Assembly: GCA_021772235.1 (NCBI GenBank)
Contig: JAJFMI010000034.1
Coordinates: 1 to 13,672, forward strand
Source: Chlamydiota bacterium
Lineage (GTDB): Bacteria > Chlamydiota > Chlamydiia > Chlamydiales > JAJFMI01
Length of the DNA: 13,672 nt
Reading direction: 5' to 3'
Position 1 is the first letter of the stretch, and each line of letters starts with the position of its first letter. The notes under the pieces are model-generated. The model worked only from the letters and a program-made list of their open reading frames with translations. It did not search any database and had not been told where the DNA came from. The position numbers and the translations under genes are program-made. Positions 1 through 5,796 of the stretch are shown here, piece after piece.

Positions 1-42
1 TTTATTCAGTAGTGGAAAATCGGATTTTGCGAGAAGGACCAG

Positions 43-441
43 TTAAAGTTCTTCCAGCTGCTCTTCAAAAACCTTAAGAAATTGATTTTCGAACTGGTGG
101 CCGTAGAGGTGAAAATCTTCCATCAGGTGGGCGAGGTCAGAATCTTCTGCACGCTGGTGCTGGAGGCTAAGTGCTGCATCAAAAAGTGTAAGATTTGAGG
201 CAAATGGCGCGCCCCAGGGTGTTGAGACAAAATGATGGGCGAGTTCGGCAGTTTCATACTCTTCATCAAATTCAAGGCAGTCGCTCTCTAAATTAATGAT
301 ATCGCCAGCAAGTGTTCCGAGAAATTGCGGATCGTGGGAAAGCTCTTCTTGAGCTTTTAATTGTTCCCAATCTTCACTCAATTTCTTCAAATCTTTCTTA
401 ACCTGTTTAGTTGTAGAGCTTTTCTTCTTTTCGTCTGCCAT
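43..441 (-). CDS. Small acidic protein of unknown function
   Basis: I do not recognise this 132-residue protein. It opens with a Lys/Ser/Thr-rich basic stretch (MADEKKKSSTTKQ) and becomes strongly acidic, ending in a Glu/Leu-rich tail. The pattern suggests a mostly helical soluble protein; no signal peptide, membrane segment or cysteine motif is visible. I chose the ATG at 441; an in-frame TTG at 450 would add three residues, and neither has a strong Shine-Dalgarno. It is the last gene of the minus-strand run, 34 bases after adk, so it is probably co-transcribed with adk. The good coding quality and tight packing support a real gene; the function is open. Confidence 0.75.
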   Translation of the reverse strand: MADEKKKSSTTKQVKKDLKKLSEDWEQLKAQEELSHDPQFLGTLAGDIINLESDCLEFDEEYETAELAHHFVSTPWGAPFASNLTLFDAALSLQHQRAEDSDLAHLMEDFHLYGHQFENQFLKVFEEQLEEL

Positions 442-475
442 AGTAACCAATCTTTTCTTAATTTTAAAAGATTTG

Positions 476-1144
476 TTACTTATTTTGTGGGATTAATGTA
501 ATTAAATTGGTAAATATTTCTTCCTTAGTGCTTTCGCACGGGATAGAGCGGAGTTGGTTCTGATTATTGAAAAAATCAAGAAGGGGAGCTGTCTGTTCTG
601 AGTAGACGGAAAGTCTTTTTAGGGCGATCTCTTCTTGATCATCGTCTCTTCTAAAAAGTTCAGAGTTGCATAGATCGCACTTGCCTGAGGTTTTTGGAGG
701 TGAAAAGGTGCGGTGGTAAGGAGTGTTGCATTTTTTGCAGAGTAGGCGTCCTAAAATGCGTTGTAGGATTGTTTCATTTGAGACATCAAAATAGAGGGCG
801 AGGATTTCACAATCTTTCCCGAGACGCTCTTGTAGGATTTTTCCTTGTGAAAGGGTGCGGGGGAATCCATCGAGAATATAGCCGCGTTTGCAATCATCTT
901 TAGCGACTCGATCAAAGAGAATATCTACGATAAGAGAGTCGGGGCCGAGTTCGCCTCGATCCATATAACTTTTTGCTTCTAATCCAAGGGGGGTGCCATT
1001 TTTGATGTTCTCGCGCAGGATGTCGCCAGTAGAAATATGAGGGATATTAAATTTTTCTTTTAAAAGCGCTGCTTGTGAGCCCTTCCCACAGCCGGGAGCG
1101 CCGAGTAAGATTAAGATTTGTTTTTTAGTAATTACAGGAGCCAT
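476..1144 (-). CDS. adk: Adenylate kinase, zinc-lid type
   Basis: Catalyses ATP + AMP = 2 ADP in the cytoplasm. The 222-residue length fits the long-lid bacterial class. Visible motifs are the P-loop GAPGCGKGS (residues 15-23), the AMP-binding STGDILREN segment (38-46), DGFPRT (92-97) and the lid arginine R133. A Cys4 zinc knuckle sits in the lid (C136/C139 and C156/C159), followed by RRDDD (165-169). Zinc-lid Adk is common in Gram-positives and several other phyla, whereas gammaproteobacterial enzymes usually lack the four cysteines. The ATG at 1144 is preferred over an in-frame GTG at 1162 because GGAG lies five bases before it. It starts 17 bases after the phosphatase gene stops, so the two are probably co-transcribed. 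Confidence 0.97.
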   Translation of the reverse strand: MAPVITKKQILILLGAPGCGKGSQAALLKEKFNIPHISTGDILRENIKNGTPLGLEAKSYMDRGELGPDSLIVDILFDRVAKDDCKRGYILDGFPRTLSQGKILQERLGKDCEILALYFDVSNETILQRILGRLLCKKCNTPYHRTFSPPKTSGKCDLCNSELFRRDDDQEEIALKRLSVYSEQTAPLLDFFNNQNQLRSIPCESTKEEIFTNLITLIPQNK

Positions 1145-1161
1145 AAGTGCTCCATTATACA

Positions 1162-2040
1162 CTATACCTGAATTTCAAAGAAGTTCTCTTTGGAACGCTC
1201 ACTCCAGACGGAATAGGGGGTTGTGAAGCCATCATCATTTTCGCGGGCGTATTTGTAGAATCGGCGCAGAAAAGCTTGACGCTCTAGGTTATAGCGGTAT
1301 TTCCATCTCGAGGAGGTTGGGGCTTGTAGAAGGTTTGTTCCACCAATTTGAAATTGACGTTCGATGATCTCTTTAAAAGAGGTGTTTTGTGCGTTATGGA
1401 TCATGTCGTAAAGAGACATAAATGTAGTGGCGCGACCCGCTCCTGCAGAGCAGTGAAAATGGAGGTGCGTATTTTTAGGCATGGTATTTATAAGAGTTAG
1501 AAATCGATCAACCATTTCATTTGAGGGACGCACATGGTCGGTTATGGGAATTCTAAAGTAGCCGAGATTTAAGTCATGACAGAGATTTTCTTCACAGGAG
1601 ACGTAGTGCACGGTGGTTGGAATTTTCAACATCGTAACAAAATCGGTTCCTGTACCCTTTTCCAATATTTTGTGTAGGCTTAAGCGCTGTTGTTGGCCTA
1701 CATTTGTGAGGCGATTTTTTTCATCAAGAATCAAGTCGTTAAGGGAGAGTCCGACATTAGGCCAATTTTTGGGAACATACCAGCTAACTGCATAATTGTT
1801 GATGAAGCCGTGCGATTCCTCACGCAGGTCGATAATCATCACTTGATCATTTGATATTTCCATTTTAACTGCACGAAGCTCTTCGACAGAAAACTGACTG
1901 CTAGCGGAGGCGCGCAACTCGTTTGATTTACGAAAACGGCTTGGCAGGGTTGAAGAATTTGTAAGAGAGTTTACGATTAATAGCCGTTCAGATCCAGCGA
2001 TTGTAGCAAAAAATAGAGCAAATACGATAAATCGTCCCAT
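1162..2040 (-). CDS. Secreted phytase-like / PTP-like cysteine phosphatase
   Basis: 292 residues. Residues 1-17 (MGRFIVFALFFATIAGS) look like a Sec signal peptide with possible cleavage after AGS, so the enzyme probably acts outside the cytoplasm. The body resembles the PTP-like inositol polyphosphatase ('cysteine phytase') family. It has a DLREESHGF segment (71-79), a general-acid loop RIPITDHVRPS (163-173, D168 the likely acid) and the CX5R P-loop HCSAGAGR with nucleophile C197 and R203. Family members dephosphorylate inositol phosphates and sometimes phosphotyrosine; they occur in Selenomonas, Bdellovibrio, Legionella and environmental chlamydiae. Oddity: the residue after the P-loop arginine is A204, where PTPs usually have Ser or Thr; T205 and T206 follow. 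It begins 24 bases after the PspC gene and is followed closely by adk. Substrate is inferred, not shown. Confidence 0.88.
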   Translation of the reverse strand: MGRFIVFALFFATIAGSERLLIVNSLTNSSTLPSRFRKSNELRASASSQFSVEELRAVKMEISNDQVMIIDLREESHGFINNYAVSWYVPKNWPNVGLSLNDLILDEKNRLTNVGQQQRLSLHKILEKGTGTDFVTMLKIPTTVHYVSCEENLCHDLNLGYFRIPITDHVRPSNEMVDRFLTLINTMPKNTHLHFHCSAGAGRATTFMSLYDMIHNAQNTSFKEIIERQFQIGGTNLLQAPTSSRWKYRYNLERQAFLRRFYKYARENDDGFTTPYSVWSERSKENFFEIQV

Positions 2041-2064
2041 AGCTCGAACACTACCCGTCAGGGT

Positions 2065-2463
2065 TTATTTTTGCAAACGCTTCTCCGGGACTACGAAAAG
2101 GGCGAGGATATAGACAATAATAGCAGGGAAAAAGCCTGTGAAAATACCAATTACAACGGTTGATAGGCGAATAATGTTGGCATCGATACCGAAATATTCA
2201 GCAAAGCCAGCGCAGACGCCGCCAATCATACGGTTTTTCTTGGAACGGTAGAGTTTCTTGCACTTAGGCTCAATATAAGATTTGGGGCCTTCTGGAATAA
2301 GCCACCAGCCGAGAGCGTAGAGTAGTAGCATAATCCCAAAAGTTGGAAAAAGGAGAATAAGAAAAGCGATGCGAACGAGTGTTGGGTCAATTTTCAAATA
2401 TTGCCCAAGTCCACCGCAGATACCTGCGATTTTTCGATCCCAACGACAACGATAAAGCTTCAT
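2065..2463 (-). CDS. Double PspC-domain inner-membrane protein
   Basis: 132 residues made of two tandem PspC units. Unit one spans residues 1-58, with KIAGICGGLGQYL, IDPTLVRI, a hydrophobic helix at 33-56 and a closing WWLIP. Unit two spans 69-126, with MIGGVCAGFAEYF, IDANIIRL, a helix at 101-124 and a closing VVP. PspC domains are membrane proteins tied to envelope stress sensing in enterobacteria; no PspA, PspB or PspF partner is seen here, so a Psp response is not supported. The ATG at 2463 overlaps the stop of the upstream pseudouridine synthase in an ATGA arrangement, implying translational coupling. An in-frame TTG at 2481 is less likely. The domain call is firm, the role is unknown. 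Confidence 0.9.
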   Translation of the reverse strand: MKLYRCRWDRKIAGICGGLGQYLKIDPTLVRIAFLILLFPTFGIMLLLYALGWWLIPEGPKSYIEPKCKKLYRSKKNRMIGGVCAGFAEYFGIDANIIRLSTVVIGIFTGFFPAIIVYILALFVVPEKRLQK

Positions 2464-3260
2464 GTCTTTATAATATCCCAAGGGATTGGAGATGTAAAGG
2501 AGATCTCTTTCCCTTTTCCTGGATGGAAAAAAGTGAGGTGATGCGCGTGTAGACCTAAACGCTTGAGGGGATTACGGATAGATCCATATTTACGATCACC
2601 AACGATCGGATTTCCCAATTCGCTCAAATGTACCCGAATTTGATTTTTGCGACCTGTTTCCAGTTGCACTCTTAAAAAGCTCATTTTTTTGGTGGTTCTT
2701 GTCACTTCATAATGGGTGATGGCAAGCTTGCCATGTTTCCCGCTTCGCACAAAAAAGTTGGTATCTTCAGAGAGAAAACTTTGAATCGTTCCCTTCTCTT
2801 TTTCAAGGTGCCCTTCAACAACGGCGTAGTAGACGCGTTTAGGGCCGTGTGCGGCAAACTGCTCTTTTAATTTTTCTTTGGCCTCTTCGTTGCAAGCAAA
2901 GACTAAAACACCCGATGTGTCGCGATCTAGACGATGTACAGGAAAAATTCGTCGCGTTGGGTTGTGTCGCTTTAAAATCGCATGAACGCTAGGATTGAGT
3001 CCTTTTTCATCATCGACAGAGAGGAGGCCTATCGGCTTATCCACCACAATTACATCCTGATCAGAGAGGAGGATTTTCAAGTTGTGCTCAAGATATGTGG
3101 CACGGGGTAAAACTTCTAGGGTATCTTCGCTTGATAAAACGGTTGAAATATTTTTTAGGACATGCCCGGAGACGATGACACGGCCACACTGTATTACAGA
3201 GCGGAGGGTATTTTTAGAGCTATCGGGAAGTTCTTTGGCAAGAGCGTCTAACAAGTTCAT
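2460..3260 (-). CDS. RluA-family RNA pseudouridine synthase
   Basis: Isomerises specific uridines in rRNA or tRNA to pseudouridine. The 266-residue protein has an N-terminal S4-like RNA-binding domain (about 1-50, with the RSVIQCGRVIVSG core). The catalytic domain carries DVIVVDKPIGL (69-79) and the hallmark HRLDRDTSG (109-117), with D112 the catalytic aspartate; ETGRKNQIRVHL (201-212) and a VGDRKYG segment (220-226) follow. These define the RluA/RluC/RluD group, but the target site cannot be assigned. In-frame starts exist at 3260, 3269 (ATG) and 3281 (TTG). I chose 3260 because the S4 domain begins there and a TATAAT box ends seven bases upstream; no start has a Shine-Dalgarno. First gene of the minus-strand run, overlapping the PspC gene by four bases. 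Confidence 0.93.
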   Translation of the reverse strand: MNLLDALAKELPDSSKNTLRSVIQCGRVIVSGHVLKNISTVLSSEDTLEVLPRATYLEHNLKILLSDQDVIVVDKPIGLLSVDDEKGLNPSVHAILKRHNPTRRIFPVHRLDRDTSGVLVFACNEEAKEKLKEQFAAHGPKRVYYAVVEGHLEKEKGTIQSFLSEDTNFFVRSGKHGKLAITHYEVTRTTKKMSFLRVQLETGRKNQIRVHLSELGNPIVGDRKYGSIRNPLKRLGLHAHHLTFFHPGKGKEISFTSPIPWDIIKT

Positions 3261-3267
3261 AAGCAAC

Positions 3268-3296
3268 ATTATACTTGACAAAACATTTAAAATCTA
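3268..3296 (-). promoter_or_regulatory. Predicted promoter of the rluA-like gene, leaderless geometry
   Basis: On the minus strand a perfect TATAAT lies at 3268-3273, with a weak -35 (TAGATT, 3291-3296) at 17-base spacing. Exactly seven bases (GTTGCTT) separate the -10 box from the ATG at 3260, so transcription would start at or next to the A of the start codon. No Shine-Dalgarno is present. The ATG at 3269 overlaps the box itself. Predicted from sequence only. Confidence 0.5.
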
Positions 3297-3303
3297 TTAA
3301 TTT
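3275..3303 (+). promoter_or_regulatory. Predicted speD promoter overlapping the divergent rluA promoter
   Basis: A perfect TTGACA -35 hexamer at 3275-3280 is followed after 17 bases by a poor -10 (TAATTT, 3298-3303). The start site would fall about 3310, leaving almost no 5' leader before the ATG at 3313. The -35 abuts the divergent TATAAT at 3268-3273, so polymerase could probably not occupy both promoters at once. AAAGGA directly touches the ATG, too close for a normal Shine-Dalgarno. Confidence 0.4.
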
Positions 3304-3312
3304 CCCAAAGGA

Positions 3313-3705
3313 ATGAGAGCCGTAATATTCTTTTTATTTCCCCTTATTCTTCTTGCAGGAGAGTATGCATTTCAAGGAAAGCATTTGATTGTCAGTTATC
3401 ACGGATGTGATCAGGAAGCGCTAACAGATATCGAAAAATTAAAAAAAGAATTTATAGAAGCCACGCGCGCTTCCGGTGCAACAATTTTGGACAAAATCGA
3501 TTTCCATTTTGAGCCAGATGGGTTGACGATGGCGATTATTCTTTCAGAGAGTCACGCCTCGATCCATACATATCCTGAACATAGCGCCTGTTTTGTCGAT
3601 CTTTTCACTTGCGGAGATAAATGTTCTGCCGAGCGCTTTGATGAATCTCTTCGCGCTTACCTCAAACCTAAAAAAGTAAATAAGGAGCAAATAGAACGCT
3701 TATGA
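3313..3705 (+). CDS. speD: SpeD-type S-adenosylmethionine decarboxylase proenzyme with hydrophobic N-terminus
   Basis: Pyruvoyl-dependent enzyme that normally makes decarboxylated AdoMet for spermidine synthesis. The 130-residue proenzyme has the self-cleavage site ES (E79|S80, S80 becoming pyruvoyl), H85 and C100 in FTCGD. The +5 and +20 spacing matches Ser63/His68/Cys83 of the Thermotoga enzyme. Residues 23-32 (KHLIVSYHGC) match the usual extreme N-terminus of the family, so about 17 extra residues (MRAVIFFLFPLILLAGE) precede the normal start and form a signal-peptide-like hydrophobic segment. No alternative ATG, GTG or TTG fits the expected normal start. The usual Trp after the catalytic His-Thr is Tyr (HTYPE). 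Overlaps the next gene by ATGA. No SpeE is seen. Some SpeD homologues are ornithine or arginine decarboxylases, so substrate is uncertain. Confidence 0.88.
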   Translation: MRAVIFFLFPLILLAGEYAFQGKHLIVSYHGCDQEALTDIEKLKKEFIEATRASGATILDKIDFHFEPDGLTMAIILSESHASIHTYPEHSACFVDLFTCGDKCSAERFDESLRAYLKPKKVNKEQIERL

Positions 3706-4190
3706 AAGCAGTAATACTTGTCCACGACCTTTATCAAGAATTAGAACTCCATTATCCCTATCTGCGGCTTTTAGAAGCAGGTTGGGAAGTCATCATCGCT
3801 GGCGAAAAAGAGGGGACAACCTACAAAGGAAAATACGGCTATCCATGCAAGGCAGATGTAGCTTATGAAAACGCACCCGATTGCGATGCACTGATTATTC
3901 CTGGCGGCTTTGCTCCAGACCGCATTCGTCAATTTCCGGCGGCTCTTTCATTTGTTGCAAAAATGCACGAGAAAAAAAAGACCATCGCTTTTATTTGTCA
4001 TGGTGGCTGGGTCGCTATTTCGGCAAAAATTCTTTCGGGGAGAAAAGTGACCGGTTACATCGCGATAAAAGACGATTTAGAAAATGCGGGAGCGACTTTT
4101 CTCGATCAGGAAGTTGTTATTGATGGAAATCTCATCTCTTCGCGCACACCTGCAGATCTACCAGCATTCATGAAAGCAATACTTGCTTAA
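3702..4190 (+). CDS. DJ-1/PfpI family protein
   Basis: 162 residues, a compact alpha/beta domain of the DJ-1/ThiJ/PfpI superfamily. Visible features are the early glutamate E15 (ELELHYP), the oxyanion PGG turn (67-69) and the nucleophile elbow with C99-H100 (AFICHGGW). The closest pattern is the PfpI/YhbO group, whose members are described as glyoxalases, chaperones or stress proteins (protease and deglycase claims are disputed); a specific activity cannot be read from sequence. Its ATG overlaps the stop codon of speD (ATGA), so translation is probably coupled. No signal peptide, so likely cytoplasmic. Confidence 0.93.
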   Translation: MKAVILVHDLYQELELHYPYLRLLEAGWEVIIAGEKEGTTYKGKYGYPCKADVAYENAPDCDALIIPGGFAPDRIRQFPAALSFVAKMHEKKKTIAFICHGGWVAISAKILSGRKVTGYIAIKDDLENAGATFLDQEVVIDGNLISSRTPADLPAFMKAILA

Positions 4191-4218
4191 TAATTAGTTT
4201 TTTTATAACCATGGGAAC

Positions 4219-4689
4219 ATGGCTAAAAGAATTCGTTTTGTATCATCTTTATCAAACCTCGGCTATATTGTCGGGTGTATAATCCTTTATTTGATCGCAC
4301 TTTTGATCATCACAAGTTCCTGTGTATCGATCTTTCGCGATGTATTTAGTTCCGATTTTTCTGTCTATTCGATCTTAGATGAAGTTGGTTTGATTGTTTT
4401 TGCAATCGCCGTTATTGATGTAGGTAAATACTTGATGATGGAAGAGGTGATTTCCCGCAATCGCGAGCAGAAAGATCCTCAGGAAATGCGGCGCACTCTT
4501 ACAAAACTCGCTGTGATCATTGCGACAGCGCTCTCTTTAGAGGGACTTGTTTTAACTATTGAAGTGGCAAAAACAAATATCCAAAATATTCCCTATCCCG
4601 TTGCCGTACTTCTTACCGCAACACTTTTTATTGTGGGACTGGGTGTTTATCAGAAACTCAATGCTAGTTCTGAGTCGCATCGACAATAA
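4219..4689 (+). CDS. Four-helix integral membrane protein of unknown function
   Basis: 156 residues with four predicted membrane helices (about 14-34, 52-70, 95-115, 126-145). Between helices 2 and 3 lies a charged cytoplasmic-looking loop, EEVISRNREQKDPQEMRR, leading into a conserved-looking TLTKLAVIIATALSLEGLV helix. The pattern recalls a family of conserved bacterial four-helix proteins and, more loosely, PsiE-like proteins, but I cannot name a function. GGGA sits a few bases before the ATG at 4219. It follows the DJ-1 gene by 28 bases and may share its transcript. The last 26 bases overlap the 3' end of the convergent RDD gene. Confidence 0.82.
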   Translation: MAKRIRFVSSLSNLGYIVGCIILYLIALLIITSSCVSIFRDVFSSDFSVYSILDEVGLIVFAIAVIDVGKYLMMEEVISRNREQKDPQEMRRTLTKLAVIIATALSLEGLVLTIEVAKTNIQNIPYPVAVLLTATLFIVGLGVYQKLNASSESHRQ

Positions 4690-5686
4690 CCTCTTCAACC
4701 TCCGCGATTGAAGCGAGTATTTGCTCTTTATCCGTATTGAAAGAGTTGAGAAAAGCGTCAATTTTCTCATGCGCTTGCTCTCTTTTTCCCATTGGATAAC
4801 TCATCTCTAATTTATATAGAATGCGTTCACGTACAATCAAACGACCCTGAATTTCGCGGCCACCCGCCTGATGTAGAGTGAAATTCAAGCCAGGTAATTT
4901 CTGGTATTTCACCGTGCTTTTCGCGACAATTTCTGTTTGGGGATAGTGTGCTGCAATGGCTTTGATTGCCCCTTTCAATAGTAGACCATCTCCAAATTGC
5001 AGCCAGCTATTTGGCAATTTAGAGTAGCTCAGAGAGTAGGTGAACTCTCCCTCTTGATGCATATATTCAGAATAATCCAGTGGTTTGCTTCCTGGAATTG
5101 GGATGGGCTCTTGTTTGAATGTCGGATTTTTTGGAAAGTCTACAGCGAACATGCCGTCGGGATGTGTCAAATGAAACCAATCTTTATTGCTGCCAAACAT
5201 CGACATAACTGTTTTCGGGTTTTCAAAGAGTTGCTCTTCAAAAATCCAACCTGTAAAACAAGCCATTAAAAGCACTGTTCCTACAATACGGCGTCTACTT
5301 GTTGCGATAATATTAATGCCGTGCTTAAGGTCAAACTGGCTCTCTGTTTTTTTGGCAAAGAAAAGAATCGGATAGAGCAAGTTGACAGGGGAAAGTATTT
5401 TCACGCCAAGAAAAAACGCTCTTGCAAAAGATAACTTCCAGGGAAGTTTCTCTCCCTCTTTTCTAACAGCCACACCAAAAAGCTTGTAGCCAAGTGTTGA
5501 CCCGAAGAGGGATACTGTTGCCGCTTCTACTGGAATAAAGAAGAGGGGAAGGAACAAAGAGAAAATAATCGCGCTAAACGCGCTTAAAGGAATCCCTACT
5601 AGCTGAAAGGTAAGTGTTACAGCAAAATAGTAAAGGAAATAATCTAATGTGCGGGCAAGTAATCGGGCAATAGGTTTTATTTTCAT
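4664..5686 (-). CDS. RDD-family membrane protein with C-terminal extracytoplasmic domain
   Basis: 340 residues. The N-terminal half is an RDD domain: a basic start then ARTLDYF (R12, D15) in the first helix, a second helix about 39-60, the GSTLGYKLFGVAV segment (62-74) and a late DLKHG (D119). A further hydrophobic helix (about 133-151) probably leads to a soluble domain at 152-340 outside the membrane, rich in beta-type segments (for example HPDGMFAVDFPKNP, 175-188). RDD proteins are a poorly defined group, some linked to Na+ or H+ transport. The soluble domain is an extension beyond the minimal family (about 130-150 residues). The ATG at 5686 has no Shine-Dalgarno but has a very good promoter ending seven bases upstream. 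Its 3' end overlaps the convergent membrane-protein gene. Confidence 0.85.
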   Translation of the reverse strand: MKIKPIARLLARTLDYFLYYFAVTLTFQLVGIPLSAFSAIIFSLFLPLFFIPVEAATVSLFGSTLGYKLFGVAVRKEGEKLPWKLSFARAFFLGVKILSPVNLLYPILFFAKKTESQFDLKHGINIIATSRRRIVGTVLLMACFTGWIFEEQLFENPKTVMSMFGSNKDWFHLTHPDGMFAVDFPKNPTFKQEPIPIPGSKPLDYSEYMHQEGEFTYSLSYSKLPNSWLQFGDGLLLKGAIKAIAAHYPQTEIVAKSTVKYQKLPGLNFTLHQAGGREIQGRLIVRERILYKLEMSYPMGKREQAHEKIDAFLNSFNTDKEQILASIAEVEEVIVDATQN

Positions 5687-5693
5687 GGCATTT

Positions 5694-5722
5694 ATTATAC
5701 CTCTTTACTTCTTTTTATTCAA
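5694..5722 (-). promoter_or_regulatory. Strong predicted promoter of the RDD gene, leaderless geometry
   Basis: On the minus strand TTGAAT (5717-5722) is separated by 17 bases from a perfect TATAAT (5694-5699). Seven bases (AAATGCC) then lead directly into the ATG at 5686. This is the clearest sigma-70-type promoter in the window. It places the transcription start at or beside the start codon, with no room for a ribosome binding site. Confidence 0.65.
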
Positions 5723-5759
5723 TTCAATTAATTATTACTATTAATAATTATTTTACATT

Positions 5760-5789
5760 TTGAACTGTAATTGTATATTTTGGTATTAT
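5760..5789 (+). promoter_or_regulatory. Predicted promoter of the M48 peptidase gene, leaderless geometry
   Basis: TTGAAC (5760-5765), an 18-base spacer, then TATTAT (5784-5789), followed by seven bases (CACTTCC) and the ATG at 5797. No Shine-Dalgarno is present. Together with the divergent RDD promoter it fills most of the AT-rich 110-base gap between the two genes. Confidence 0.6.
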
Positions 5790-5796
5790 CACTTCC

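Noticed and set aside
1..42. A further gene at the left edge
   Set aside because: Only 42 bases lie beyond the stop of the first gene, with no recognisable coding or hairpin signal.
1154..1159. TATAAT upstream of adk as another leaderless promoter
   Set aside because: The gap to the ATG is nine bases and contains a proper GGAG; the -35 region is poor and the gene follows the phosphatase closely, so it is better explained as an internal operon gene.
4190..4212. TTAAT/ATTA followed by a T7 run as a terminator after the DJ-1 gene
   Set aside because: The stem is too short and AT-only to be credible, and the next gene starts 28 bases on in the same direction.
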